Shown piece by piece: positions 1-10,915 of a DNA stretch of 33,876 nt. Position numbers and translations under genes: made by a program. Within the stretch, counting starts at the first letter, position 1. Each line of letters opens with the position of its first letter. A model generated the notes under the pieces. The model did no database searches. It was not told the DNA's origin and saw nothing but the letters and a program-made list of their open reading frames with translations. The DNA comes from Schoenoplectus triqueter (lineage: Eukaryota; Streptophyta; Magnoliopsida; Poales; Cyperaceae), in the NCBI GenBank assembly GCA_964058805.1, contig CAXKVV010001663.1:1-33876 (forward strand). The letters are read 5' to 3'.

Positions 1-973
1 GTGATCCAAGTTCACTCAAGTGAACGGGTCGTATTTGAGGCTAAGAAAGAAACAAACGTTTCTTTTTTCTTTCCTCCTCGCGTATGTCCTCTTCACTGGC
101 GACAAGAAACAAGGCTGAAGCTCAATTCCGATGAAGGGGGGGGGGGGGGGGTGTCGCCGCTGCACCTATTCACCGAAGCAACCCTCTTCCTAAAGGCGAT
201 TCTGCACAACCCAATTTCAAGCATGAGCCGAGAATAAATAAAAGGAAGGAAAAGAAACATATCACAGTACCAAAAGTTGAGGGCCTATTTGTCAGAGAAC
301 CAGCAACTGAATCGATATGTCAGACAACTTCACCCTTCAGTTACAATGCTAATCCGTTAGGTGGTTTGAGATTTTAGATGGCAGTTACAAAAAAATGCCC
401 CGTGATAAGACTTTAACAGTAGCTCAGTAAAAAGAGTTTGAGTGAAAGGAGAAAGGGAAGTAAATTGAAGCCACGGAAGTAGAAATTGAATGAAAATGAG
501 AAAGGGGGGGGGGGGGTACACTATTATATGGAAGTGTCGATTTTGAGGTGACATCTAGGTTTCCTCTCCGTAAAAGAAAACTGAAGAAGAGATGTCAGCG
601 GGTAAAACGGAGAACTGAGGAGGAGAGGGCAGACGGAGGCTTTTTTTTTGCAATATAATATTTGTTTTCAGCGTCTATCGGAGCTGCACTAATCTTGAAA
701 TATTTATTTAACTGAACGGTCTGGATTTAGTGTGCACAATCTAATTGTGCCCCCACTCCACTCCCCGGATGGAGATGGACAAGAATTTTTATGTGAATAA
801 TTTTTAAAAATTAATTATAATAGTTCATAACGATTATAAAAAAAATCTAAATATAAATTTTAATGTATGAAAAATTTATTATTATTAAATTAAAACCGTT
901 AATTTATTATTATCAAAATATTTTTTTTTTCTCTCCATAAGATGTCGTTCCGACGGAGACAGCGGACCATGTC
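1..973. other. Upstream intergenic region, no gene seen
   Basis: No convincing coding sequence. A short open frame at 1-237 crosses a G homopolymer and shows no domain; another at 357-554 on the minus strand is low-complexity. Two long G runs are present (136-151 and 504-516). From about 780 to 930 the DNA becomes very AT-rich, as is common ahead of plant promoters. The last 100 bases hold the presumed core promoter of the receptor kinase gene. Confidence 0.6.
136..151. repeat. Poly-G run of 16
   Basis: Uninterrupted G16. A second run of 13 G lies at 504-516. Confidence 0.9.
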
Positions 974-980
974 TATAAAA
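974..980 (+). promoter_or_regulatory. TATA box of the receptor kinase gene
   Basis: TATAAAA lies 90 bases upstream of the chosen ATG at 1070. A start of transcription about 30 bases downstream, near 1005, would give a 5' leader of about 65 bases that is C/T-rich and contains no earlier ATG. Position and sequence are seen; the transcription start is inferred. Confidence 0.6.
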
Positions 981-1069
981 TTACAAGACTAGTTGTCACT
1001 CTCTTCAAAATAACCAACTGCCTTCCACATCCTCATTATTCATTAATCCTTGCTAATCTTCTGCTACTG

Positions 1070-4000
1070 ATGATGAGATCTCACTGCCTTGGTCTCTTGT
1101 GTCTTCTTATCTCTATTTCCACGCTCCTCTGCTCCAACTGCCAAGAAGAATCAGAAGCGCAAATCCTACTTCAAATCAAGGCTGGTTGGGGCAACCCTCC
1201 AGCTCTCGACTCCTGGAGCTCAGCTTCCAGCGACTACTGCAGCTGGGACGGCATCACTTGTACCAATAGTGTCGTCACAGAAATCAATCTCGCCAACCAA
1301 AATATAAGCCTGCCAATCCCTGATTCCATATGCCTCTTAAAAAACCTCTCTCATATTGACCTCTCCTACAACGACATTCTCAGCCCCTTCCCTCAGCTCC
1401 TCTACAATTGCTCTTCACTGAAATACTTGGATATATCCCAGAACTACTTTGTTGGTACACTTCCGACTGATATAGATAAGTTCCCTTCTTCTCTTACTTA
1501 TCTTGATGTGTCAGGAAATAATTTTACTGGGGATATACCTGCTTCCATTGGCCGTTTAGTTGGATTGAAAGAGATTCATTTGGAAGGTAATATTTTTAAT
1601 GGTACATATCCACGAGAAATTGCAAATCTGTTCAATTTAGAGCATTTTTCCCTCGCTTGGAATCCTTTCCTTAAGCCCGCCCGGATACCAGATGAGTTTG
1701 GCAAATTAACGAAACTCAAGTATCTATGGATGACACGAACAAACACAATAGGTGAAATTCCAAGTACACTATCAAAACTTACTGAACTTGAGCACCTCGA
1801 TTTGGGATGGAACCAAATAAATGGTACTCTGCCCAGTTGGATTTGGTCCCTGGAGAAATTGAACATATTATACTTGTACTCGAATAAACTGATAGGTGAG
1901 ATCAGTTTTGTGGATACAATTCGCTGTCTAGGTTTGAACGAATTAGATTTGTCACTAAACAAGCTGACAGGCTCAATACCTGATAATTTGAGTGATTTTA
2001 AAAACCTTTCAGTCCTTCTCTTGTACTACAATTTTCTTAGTGGTGAAATACCCACAAGTATTGGGCTTTTACCGAAGCTATATGACATTCGCTTGTTTGG
2101 TAACAGGCTTACTGGGGTATTACCCGAAAATTTAGGAAACTACTCTAGACTTTGGAATTTCGAAGTAGATGACAACAGACTATCCGGTCAAATACCACCT
2201 CATCTCTGCTCAGGGAAAAACCTGGTGTCGGTTGTCATGTTTAATAATAATTTCAGCGGTGAAATACCATCATCCCTTGCAGATTGCAATACACTAAACA
2301 GTATCCAATTGTACAAAAATAGATTTTCCGGTCAATTCCCATCAAAAATTTGGTCAATAGCTAATCTTAATGAGATACTGATCCATGACAATGAGTTCAG
2401 TGGTACGCTCCCTAAAAAGCTACCGTGGAACCTTACTCGGCTTGAAATATATAACAATCATTTCACGGGTGAAATTCCTTCTTTTGCTGACCGACTTCAA
2501 GTTTTGAAGGCATCAAGCAATTCCTTTAACGGAGAGCTCCCAAGTAACTTGACTGGAATATCAAATTTGCAAGAACTGTCACTCAGTTCAAACCAAATTA
2601 ATGGATCAATTCCGCACAGTATTCAGGTTTTTAAATCTCTTACCATTTTTAATCTTAGTAACAATAAGTTGACAGGCTCAATACCCGATTCAATTGGGTC
2701 ACTACCTGTGCTGACAACTCTTGATTTATCCAGTAATGAATTTTCAGGTTCAATCCCAGTTGAAATAAACAACTTAAAACTGAACTTACTTAATCTTTCA
2801 GCAAATCAGTTGTCAGGTATGCTACCACAGTCACTCGAGAACCAAGCATACAGTCAAAGTTTTATATCTAATCCTGGTCTGTGCTCAAACCCTAATTCCC
2901 CCTCCAAATTGAATTTACCCATGTGTCATGTGACCATGAGCAACTCAAATAAGCTCTCGCAAAAACTCATAGTTATATTATCATCACTTGGACTTGTGGT
3001 ACTTATTGGTATTGGGGTGGTTGGGATTTTGCTATTTCAAGTACAGAGAAAGAAAAACACCACTGATTATGATGAAACTGCATGGAAGCTGACTTCCTTT
3101 CACAAGGTTGATTTTAGGGATCAGTACCACATAATTCAGGGTCTTAAAGAGGAGAATGTCATTGGCTGTGGTGGTTCTGGTAAAGTTTACCAGATCAGCC
3201 TAAACAATGATGAAGAACAAATAGTGGCTGTTAAAAGAATTTTTGTTGGTCACAAAATGGATAATAGCTTGGAAAAGAATTTCGATGCTGAAGTCAGTAT
3301 ACTCGGCCAAATTCGTCATGCCAATATTGTCAAGCTTCTTTGCTGCATAGCAAGTACTGATTCAAAGCTACTAGTTTATGAATACATGGAGAATAGTAGC
3401 TTGGATCGGTGGCTTTATGGTAAGGAGAGGATGGATGGTTCTGAACCTTTGGATTGGCCAACACGACTTGGAATTGCGATTGATGCTGCAAAAGGTCTTT
3501 GCTACATGCACCACAGTTATTCTCAACCGATAATGCACCGGGATATAAAATCGAGTAACATTTTGCTTGATATGAAATTTCGAGCAAAAGTTGCTGATTT
3601 TGGTCTTGCTCGAGTACTAGAGAAGTCAGGTGAACCTGAGACTGTTACTGCTATTCAAGGATCTTTCGGATACATGGCACCAGGTTATTTGTTATTTCAT
3701 CTAGTGTTTGTCATTATTATTTTTCATTTATTTCATCTAGTGTTTGTCATTAATATATAAAAAATTATCTATTTTAGAGATTTTAAGTATTTTAGATTTT
3801 TTAAAGATGACGTTCTCATTGTTAGCATTTGTTACTTTATCATCATTATCATTATTAGTTTTTTGGAGTTGTCTTTAAAAAATTTAATTGCAAGCTCTAA
3901 TTTATATACAAGTTGCTACTCAAATATTCCGAATATCATATTACATGCCTTTTTTTAATTAAAATACCTCAAGTATCATAAATTAAGTACTAGTTTTTTT

Positions 4001-5510
4001 TCACTAAAATTATGTACATGTTGTACTTAGTATTTGTAATTTTCTACTTAAAGTCATCTTCTTCTGTAAATATATTAAACACATTTTTTTTGAATCAAAT
4101 ATTTCTTCTATGCATTAATTAGATAAATTTTGGTCGGTTAAATTTTTTTAGTTCATCTTCTAAAATTGGTAAAATTATGAACAATCAAGAAAATAAATAA
4201 AGTTTGGACATACAAAATTAAAAATAATTAAAAAACCTTTATGTTGCATAGGGCCGCTATTTGCATTGCATGATACATGCTGTAGTGGTCGTATTTGAAT
4301 TAGCGCATTTTTATGACTTAGGTTGACTTTAGGTCCAAAAAGGCTTAGCAATATTGTAGAGCACCATTTAGAATAACATAAATCAAAATTTGGAGATGGT
4401 AACATATATTATTTTAGTTAACCACGCCGAAGGTAGGTTTACTCTATAATAATAACAATAATTATTATTACTAGAGTTATAACTCGGATTTCATTCTGAC
4501 AATATAGTCCTCAAATGAATAACCAATAATATAAAATATAAAATATATTTAATAAAATTTCACATTAAAAAATTTAGATAATATTTTTAAATACTAAGTA
4601 ATAATAATAATTATAATAATAAATAATATAATTAAACACATAATAATCTATAAATGATCATATAAAAAAATTGGATCGTTTTAAGAGTTAAGTTTCACAT
4701 TTAAGTATATTACACACATTATTTTAAATGAGGAGAGAAACTTTTTTTATATGAATTTTTGGATTTAAGAAGATGAAATGATTTAAATAAAATCAATGAT
4801 GGAGAAAAATAATATTGTGACATACTTAAAAAGTTTAAAAACTTAACTCTTTTTATGTATTAAGAATTAGTTATTATTGTTCTTGTAGTTATGAGATCGA
4901 TTATATATTGTTTTATATAATAATGTCATTTAGGTAGTAATCTATGCCAAGATTGATTTATACATAATTCTTTTATAGATAATAAATCGGTAAAACTGAT
5001 TATTGTAAATTTTATTAAGTTTGATTTGCATCTTGTCTTTTTAAAGAGTGTGGCAAGAAGAGGAAGATCAATGAGAAGGTTGACGTGTTCAGTTTCGGAG
5101 TAGTGCTTTTAGAGCTGACAACCGGGAAAAGAGCCAATGAAGGAGATGAATACGAATCCTTGTCAGATTGGGCATTGCGATTATACCTAGAACATGGCAT
5201 GCTTCTGGACATGATCGATGAGGGCATTCGAAATGATGCGTATATTCCTGACATAATCACAGTTTTTGAATTAGGTTTGACGTGCACCACGAAGGACCCA
5301 ATCACAAGACCCACCATGAAATGGGTCCTCCAACGCTTAATTGAGTGTGATCGGACGAACAACACTCGTAATGCCTTCACCTACTATGATCAGTATGATG
5401 AAGCCCCTTTGATCCTTTCGAATAAAGGAAGTAGGAGAAAAGATTTGTCGCATGATTTCCATGAGGATGATGATGATAGTAGTGCCAGTTTTGAAGTGCA
5501 TGTATCTTAA
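1070..5510 (+). CDS. LRR receptor-like kinase, HAESA-LIKE (HSL1/HSL3-type), two exons: join(1070..3683,5047..5510)
   Basis: Spliced product is 1025 residues. In order: signal peptide (about 1-24), LRRNT domain with a C-x6-C pair (57-64), 22 leucine-rich repeats of plant LxGxIP type (about 66-590), transmembrane helix (about 633-656), and a kinase domain. Kinase landmarks are all present: glycine loop GCGGSGKVY (699-707), Lys722, Glu741, HRD 823-825, DFG 843-845, APE 870-872, Asp884 and Arg959. It is therefore an RD kinase expected to be active. Subfamily XI receptors of this group sit in the plasma membrane and sense secreted peptides; Arabidopsis HSL3 (At5g25930) is the closest relative I can name, sharing the island-like PARIPDEFGKL stretch and the EAPL tail. 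The ligand is inferred, not shown. Exon 1 ends in phase 1 at 3683; G plus AG restores the Glu of APE. The tail is acidic (HEDDDDSS). The first of two tandem ATGs is taken as the start. Confidence 0.92.
3692..3752 (+). repeat. 25-bp direct repeat next to the 5' splice site
   Basis: The 25 bases at 3692-3716 recur exactly at 3728-3752, a period of 36. The first copy begins eight bases after the donor GT. Both copies stay in frame with exon 1, so in an unspliced transcript they would encode the repeated residues FHLVFVI before the stop. Confidence 0.85.
4472..4870 (+). repeat. Dispersed repeat family D, copy 1 (inside the kinase intron)
   Basis: About 400 bases match, in inverted orientation, the stretch 23976-24395. 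Shared landmarks in order: TAGAG..TAA.TCG near the start, a TAATAATAATTATAATAAT-rich middle, ATAATCTATAAATGATCATA, GAGTTAAGTTTCAC, then TATTACACACATTATTTTAA, GAGGAGAGA and TATTAAGAATTA at the end. No terminal inverted repeat or coding capacity is visible. The class is unknown; a short non-autonomous transposon or solo LTR are options. Confidence 0.75.
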
Positions 5511-6051
5511 TAAGCGATGTTTGTTTTTAGTTATAGTATAATGTCTACACTTAGTCGATAATTGTACATAGGCAATTTTCACGAGCACGAGGATTTTGTT
5601 TTTTGTTTTTTTTTTAAAAAATAGAGTTTGGTGCAGATTTCTCTAATGACAACCGGTAGTTGGAGCATTTATGATCATCAGATATCCAGGTTTATTTTCT
5701 CACATTTTCATTTTATTCATTTTGAAGAAATATAGTTAGCTAGTAATTATTTATTTTTACTTAATAATTAGGGAAAAATACAGGTACCCCCCTTTGGACC
5801 CCACTCTCAACCACCTCCCCTGCATATTTTAAATTAAATAAATATCCCCTTATACATTTTCTAAATAGTTTCAAATGTATACCTCACAATAAATTGATCT
5901 TACATATAGTCATCATATTGTATTGCTTAAAAGTCAATTAAACTATTTAGTCCCGGGAAATGAAAGTAAATATCTCTTTGGTTCAATACCATACTCCAAG
6001 CATAAATGAAAGTAAAACTCCAAGGCATATTTTACTAATTCTTATTAATTC
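5511..6051. other. 3' flank of the kinase gene and unassigned AT-rich DNA
   Basis: The 3' untranslated region probably occupies the first 100-250 bases; no clear AATAAA is seen. From about 5771 the sequence GGGAAAAATACAGGTACC followed by C-rich text resembles the terminus of a plant DNA transposon, but no matching opposite terminus was found before the palindrome starts at 6052. Confidence 0.4.
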
Positions 6052-6973
6052 GATTGACTGTTTTGTAATGTTTTGAAGGAAAAAAGACAGAATTTGTATA
6101 AAATTTTCAATAAGAGAAGAGTTATGTTTAAGATTTTATTATTATTATTGAAATCATTGAAGGGAAAGAAGGGAAAGAAGTATCAACCATTTAAAAAAAA
6201 AAGTGAGGTGTTTGATTAAGTTAAGAATGAAGAAGGATATTTGAGACGGATCTTTTTGTGCTTTTTTCGTGATAAAATAATTACTAGAAGAATAAAGTCA
6301 TCATTTTGAAAAACAATTACAAATTAAAAAAATGAGGAAATATTTATATTTTCAAATATGTTCCTTAATTGTTTTCTTTTTTAACTTTTTATTTTCAACA
6401 ATATTTATATTTTTTTTACAAATCTTTTGTATTCCACGATCAAATATGAATAAATCAGTAACTAAGTATAAATGTCTCATTAATTATATATGAACATTGT
6501 CCATTTCAAGTATGAAAATACATATATTAGTATTTTATATTTTTCGAATGAGAGGCTGGACATATATGTGTAGAGCACTCATCATTATTAATAATGAATT
6601 TGTCTGCTTGAGGTATTCATATTTACTATCATGGTTGTTCATATCCATTATTATAGATATTCATATTAAAAATGAAATATCTTCATAACTCCCGTGTATT
6701 AAAAAACTGAAGAATTTTAGCACATAATTAATTTTAAAATATCATTTGATTAATTTGTACATACTTAATTAGTGATTAAAATGATCAAGTGGGTAGTCAC
6801 TTCAAAATTTATTTTATGTCGGTTTCGGATGTTTATTCATGTACAAAAGGTGTTTATATCGTTATCGAGAGGTATTCATATGTTCTATACAGATATTTAT
6901 ACAGTTTATAAGAAAAAAAATTATATAGGTAGCGTTAGCACACCTCTTAATATATATATATATATATATATAT
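6052..6973 (+). repeat. Palindrome left outer arm
   Basis: Reverse complement of 8195-9116. It holds a 63-codon open frame (6497-6688) that recurs unchanged on the opposite strand at 8481-8672, which shows arm identity and not a gene. It ends in a TA microsatellite (about 6950-6973) directly against element A1. Confidence 0.9.
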
Positions 6974-7343
6974 GAGTGGAGATAGCGTGAGCTTAACTCA
7001 AAAAATATATTAAATCATCTCGAAATTTTAATTTATCATTCTCATTAAATTTTTTATATGAAAATCTCATGGGATGCAAAAATTTGGAGCGTTTTGAGCT
7101 TTCTAAGTCACCGTTTTTAATTTTTAAAATGATGTTCAAGTATTGAATATATTATTATTATTTTTAGAACTGATTTTCAAAAATTAAAAACGATGACTTA
7201 AAAACCTCAAAACGCTCCAAATTTTTGCATCCCATGAGATTTTCATATAAAGAATTTAATGAGAATGATAAATTAAAATTTCAAGATGATTTAATATGTT
7301 TTTTGAGTTAAGCTCACGGAAGACGCTCACGCTATCTCCACTC
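6974..7343. mobile_element. Foldback element A1
   Basis: A 370-base element that is itself a palindrome: GAGTGGAGATAGCGTGAGC at the left end and GCTATCTCCACTC at the right, with long internal arms carrying CTCATGGGATGCAAAAATTT and its complement around an AT-rich loop near 7145-7175. It is flanked by TA repeat on the left and a TC/TA repeat on the right. It is a non-autonomous foldback or MITE-type element; the superfamily is not decided, as TA-repeat flanks hide any target duplication. Confidence 0.8.
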
Positions 7344-7369
7344 TCTCTCTCTCTCTCTATATATATATA
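7344..7369. repeat. Compound TC/TA microsatellite
   Basis: A CT dinucleotide run followed by TA repeats separates A1 from the central element B1. The equivalent spacer on the right (about 7776-7795) is TA only, so this is a point of asymmetry between the two sides. Confidence 0.8.
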
Positions 7370-7775
7370 GAGTAATGCTATAGTGCTTCGCGAAGCAAAA
7401 AAAATTTTGTGCTTCGCGTCCGTATCTCGAATTTAAAAGTTCAAATGGCCGATCCAAACCATTAAACATCATCTTCATATTGAAATATCCTTGGAGATCA
7501 AATTTTATATTTTTTTGATTTTTTTTGATATTTTTTAGATGGGTACAAAGTTTGTTGATCTAAAGATTTCTGCACCATCCAAAACAAGCGACTTTATACC
7601 CATCTAAAAAATATCAAAAAAATTCAAAAAAAATATAAAATTTGATCTCCAAGGATATTTCAATATGAAGATGATGCTCAACGGTTTGGATCGGCCGTTT
7701 AAACTTTTAAATTCGAGATATGGACGTGAAGCACAAAATTTTTTTTGCTTCGCGAAGCACTATAGCATTACTCTA
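7368..7775. mobile_element. Foldback element B1 (centre of the palindrome)
   Basis: Terminal inverted repeats TATAGAGTAATGCTATAGTG and a following GCTTCGCGAAGC are mirrored at 7740-7775. The arms run inward for over 150 bases to a short loop near 7560-7590. It is bordered on both sides by TA repeats. Related copies lie at 14828-15226 and, as fragments, at about 11297-11405 and 26100-26240. It encodes nothing. Confidence 0.82.
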
Positions 7776-7795
7776 TATATATATATATATATATA

Positions 7796-8194
7796 GAGTG
7801 GAGATAGCGTGAGCGTCTTCCGTGAGCTTAACTCAAAAAACATATTAAATCATCTTGAAATTTTAATTTATCATTCTCATTAAATTCTTTATATGAAAAT
7901 CTCATGGGATGCAAAAATTTGGAGCGTTTTGAGGTTTTTAAGTCATCGTTTTTAATTTTTGAAAATCAGTTCTAAAAATAATAATAATATATTCAATACT
8001 TGAACATCATTTTAAAAAATTAAAAACGGTGATTTAAAAAGCTCAAAACGCTCCAAATTTTTGCATCCCATGAGATTTTCATATAAAGAATTTAATGAGA
8101 ATGATAAATTAAAATTTCGAGATGATTTAATATGTTTTTTTGAGTTAAGCTCACGGAAGGCCTCCGTGAGCTTAAGCTCACGCTATCTCCACTC
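7796..8194. mobile_element. Foldback element A2
   Basis: Second copy of the A family, 399 bases, again a palindrome with GAGTGGAGATAGCGTGAG ends. It mirrors A1 about the centre of the large palindrome, including the inward-facing GAGCGTCTTCCGTGAGC that A1 has only on its inner side. Its outer end differs from A1 by an extra small hairpin, CACGGAAGGCCTCCGTG, at about 8152-8168. Confidence 0.8.
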
Positions 8195-9116
8195 ATATAT
8201 ATATATATATATATATATTAAGAGATGTGCTAACGCTACCTATATAATTTTTTTTTCTTATAAACTGTATAAATATCTGTATAGAACATATGAATATCTC
8301 TCGATAACGATATAAACACCTTTTGTACATGAATAAACATCCGAAACCGACATAAAATAAATTTTGAAGTGACTACCCACTTGATCATTTTAATCACTAA
8401 TTAAGTATGTACAAATTAATCAAATGATATTTTAAAATTAATTATGTGCTAAAATTCTTCAGTTTTTTAATACACGGGAGTTATGAAGATATTTCATTTT
8501 TAATATGAATATCTATAATAATGGATATGAACAACCATGATAGTAAATATGAATACCTCAAGCAGACAAATTCATTATTAATAATGATGAGTGCTCTACA
8601 CATATATGTCCAGCCTCTCATTCGAAAAATATAAAATACTAATATATGTATTTTCATACTTGAAATGGACAATGTTCATATATAATTAATGAGACATTTA
8701 TACTTAGTTACTGATTTATTCATATTTGATCGTGGAATACAAAAGATTTGTAAAAAAAATATAAATATTGTTGAAAATAAAAAGTTAAAAAAGAAAACAA
8801 TTAAGGAACATATTTGAAAATATAAATATTTCCTCATTTTTTTAATTTGTAATTGTTTTTCAAAATGATGACTTTATTCTTCTAGTAATTATTTTATCAC
8901 GAAAAAAGCACAAAAAGATCCGTCTCAAATATCCTTCTTCATTCTTAACTTAATCAAACACCTCACTTTTTTTTTAAATGGTTGATACTTCTTTCCCTTC
9001 TTTCCCTTCAATGATTTCAATAATAATAATAAAATCTTAAACATAACTCTTCTCTTATTGAAAATTTTATACAAATTCTGTCTTTTTTCCTTCAAAACAT
9101 TACAAAACAGTCAATC
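8195..9116 (-). repeat. Palindrome right outer arm
   Basis: Reverse complement of 6052-6973, beginning with a TA microsatellite at about 8195-8219. The mirrored 63-codon frame lies at 8481-8672 on the minus strand. Homology stops abruptly after CAGTCAATC at 9116. Confidence 0.9.
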
Positions 9117-9206
9117 TCAATTTAGAATATCTTTAAGAAAGCTTCGCAATTAATTAATACTTTTTTTGTCAAAGTTATCCAGATTTAAATTCCTCCATTT
9201 TAAAGT

Positions 9207-9558
9207 ACTAGTTGTCTACCCGTACGGCACAATGAATTTTTTTTATTAGATATAAAAAATATCACATAATAATATATACGTCATTCTAATATGAAAAAAA
9301 ATCAATAAATACAAGATCAATTACAGATGATATAACAAATATAATCTCACATGACTTCTCTCGGCATTTAATTATCGTCTTCCTATATGGTAAAGAAATG
9401 GAGAGAAATATAAAATAATGGACGCTATCATATTCGTCAGATTATTCAAAATTAATATAAATAATTAGATGAGGAGTATTTTGGGATATAAAAAATTTGA
9501 AGGAAATGACAAAAAATGAACCCGTCCAATTCTTAGCTGCTTTATATAATAATATAGA
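9207..9558 (-). mobile_element. Probable non-autonomous Helitron
   Basis: Read on the minus strand, the element would begin TCTATATTATTATATAAAG (9558 leftward) and end in CTAGT (9207-9211), with a short GC-rich palindrome CCGTACGG about 10 bases before the CTAGT. A 5' TC, a 3' CTRRT and a subterminal hairpin are the accepted Helitron marks, and similar end pairs are common in grass genomes. The base after CTAGT is A instead of the usual T, and TATAGA repeats (9554-9577) blur the 5' end. No coding sequence inside. Confidence 0.5.
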
Positions 9559-9587
9559 TATAGATATAGATATAGATAAATCTAAAT

Positions 9588-9938
9588 GGAAGGGAGCACT
9601 TGACAATAGTTATCTTGACAATAGATTCATAAATAAATACAAAAAATCTTTAAAATAAAAAAATTCTTATAGGTATATTATTTTACTTATAGATTTTGAC
9701 GGTGATTCAAATTTTATGTAATTTCACTATCATTTGATAGTTCAGTAAAAACTGTTAAATCAAAACCGTTGCAAAGTGTATAATATTTTGATAGTCTTTA
9801 ACGAATTAGCAAATAATAATTAAATTATATAAAATTTGAATCATCATCAATCGATAAATAGAAGAACATATTTATAATTTTTTTATATTTATTTAGAGAT
9901 CTATTGTCAAGATAACCCATTATCAAGGGATCCTTCCG
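9588..9938. mobile_element. Mutator-like foldback MITE, family C copy 1
   Basis: A 351-base palindrome-type element whose two ends carry GGAAGG and, further in, TTGACAATAG / CTATTGTCAAG with TTATCTTGACAATAG on both sides. AAATCTAAAT flanks it exactly at 9578-9587 and 9939-9948, a 10-bp target duplication. Target duplications of 9-11 bp point to the Mutator superfamily. A second copy lies at 26828-27217. Confidence 0.8.
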
Positions 9939-9948
9939 AAATCTAAAT

Positions 9949-10429
9949 ACGTTTATACAAGAATACTATTCAATTCATTTTAATTGTTCACAATTTCACT
10001 TGTTGCATTTTTCTCATTAAAGAATTACAAAATTGACAGGAAATTATCGCATGTCCGCTAAATAAACATCTCATCTGATACGAGAATTATTTATAACCTT
10101 TTTAATACATTATCAAGAACTTAAAATAGTTATGCATAAAATCCATGGGCGTCTATCAAAGAATATAAAGTTAAGTAAGCTGCTGTTTACAAGGATATCA
10201 TCATTTGTGCTTGGATACACGCATTCTAAATATTGGTTCCATTTTAATTTCTATGAACCATATAAGAGCTAATTTTAAACATAAAAAATCATTAGATATA
10301 TTTCTATGCAATGAGTTTTTATGAGCAGAAGATTATAATTTCACTAAAACTTTTTAGAAAAAGATAACAGATATATCATATATGAGCTTCCAATCCTTTC
10401 CTCATTAGTTGTTCAATTATTTAGGGGCG
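9949..10429. other. Unassigned AT-rich intergenic DNA
   Basis: No open frame, RNA gene or repeat boundary could be supported here. Confidence 0.5.
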
Positions 10430-10915
10430 GATTTAGACGTTGATTTAGGAGGACATTAAAAACAAATTTCTGGGTGGGGAAAAATAAATATAATTTTTAT
10501 TTTTCTGAAAATATACATAATTACAAAGGTATTTATAAAAAAATTTCAAGAGCAGCTGCTTCCCTCGGTGTACATGGATCTGCCATGCAATCATTACACT
10601 TTGCATGATTAAGAATAAAATAAAAGGGCAAATTGGATATTAGTATAAAAATTTTTCTTTCAGCACTCAATATTACAATTAGTGTTTTTTGAAAAAGCAT
10701 CATCTGTGGCGGAACCACCTAATGGAGGGGGAGAAGTTGACCCACCTTGATTTTTATTTTTTTTGTGATTCAAAAGAATTTTCAAAAATATACTTGATTC
10801 CTAAAGGAACTACAAAAATATATGCTATCCTGAAAAATATTTTTAAATATATACCTATAAATTATAATTCCATTATAAAAATATAATAATATACTTACTG
10901 GCTCCACCATGAGCG
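10430..10915. mobile_element. Cluster of degraded DNA-transposon ends
   Basis: AGGGGCGGATTTAGACG near 10432 and TGTGGCGGAACCACC near 10706 resemble the GGGGCGGA-type termini of plant hAT or other terminal-inverted-repeat MITEs. TGGCTCCACCATG at about 10899-10911 is roughly the inverse of the second one (9 of 12 positions). The inner piece would thus be a ~205-base element at about 10706-10912, the outer one only a half. No clear target duplication was found. Confidence 0.4.

Larger units (their letters stand above)
3684..5046 (+). other. Intron of the receptor kinase gene
   Basis: Donor CAG|GTTATT and acceptor TTTTAAAG|AG bound 1363 bases of very AT-rich DNA. Removal restores the frame in the middle of the APE codon. 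If retained, translation would continue 25 codons beyond Pro871 in hydrophobic residues to TAA at 3758-3760, giving an 896-residue protein cut inside the kinase activation segment. The intron contains a perfect 25-bp direct repeat close to the donor and a dispersed repeat (family D) at 4472-4870. Confidence 0.85.
6052..9116. repeat. Large nested palindrome (~3.07 kb)
   Basis: Position x on the left pairs with about 15168 minus x on the right. GATTGACTGTTTTG at 6052 is mirrored by CAAAACAGTCAATC ending at 9116. Outer arms 6052-6973 and 8195-9116 enclose foldback elements A1 (6974-7343) and A2 (7796-8194), which enclose foldback element B1 (about 7368-7775). In a 300-base stretch compared by eye (6661-6960 against the right arm) I found two substitutions and one A-run length change. 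No transposase-like protein is present, and no target-site duplication is evident outside the arms. Confidence 0.93.

Noticed and set aside
1..237. 78-codon open frame at the left edge
   Set aside because: Starts at GTG, runs through a 16-G homopolymer giving poly-Gly, no domain; frame depends on the exact run length.
3684..3760. The kinase gene ending at a stop 25 codons after Pro871, suggesting a pseudogene
   Set aside because: Good donor and acceptor sites and exact restoration of the APE Glu by splicing to 5047 show a normal intron.
6497..6688. 63-codon open frame repeated identically at 8481-8672 on the other strand
   Set aside because: Its duplication comes from the inverted repeat. 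The protein is low-complexity Ile/Ser-rich with no domain, and there is no promoter or codon signal.
6052..9116. Regularly repeated arrays that might suggest CRISPR-like or satellite DNA
   Set aside because: Repeats are inverted and nested, not spaced direct repeats, and the genome is a plant's.
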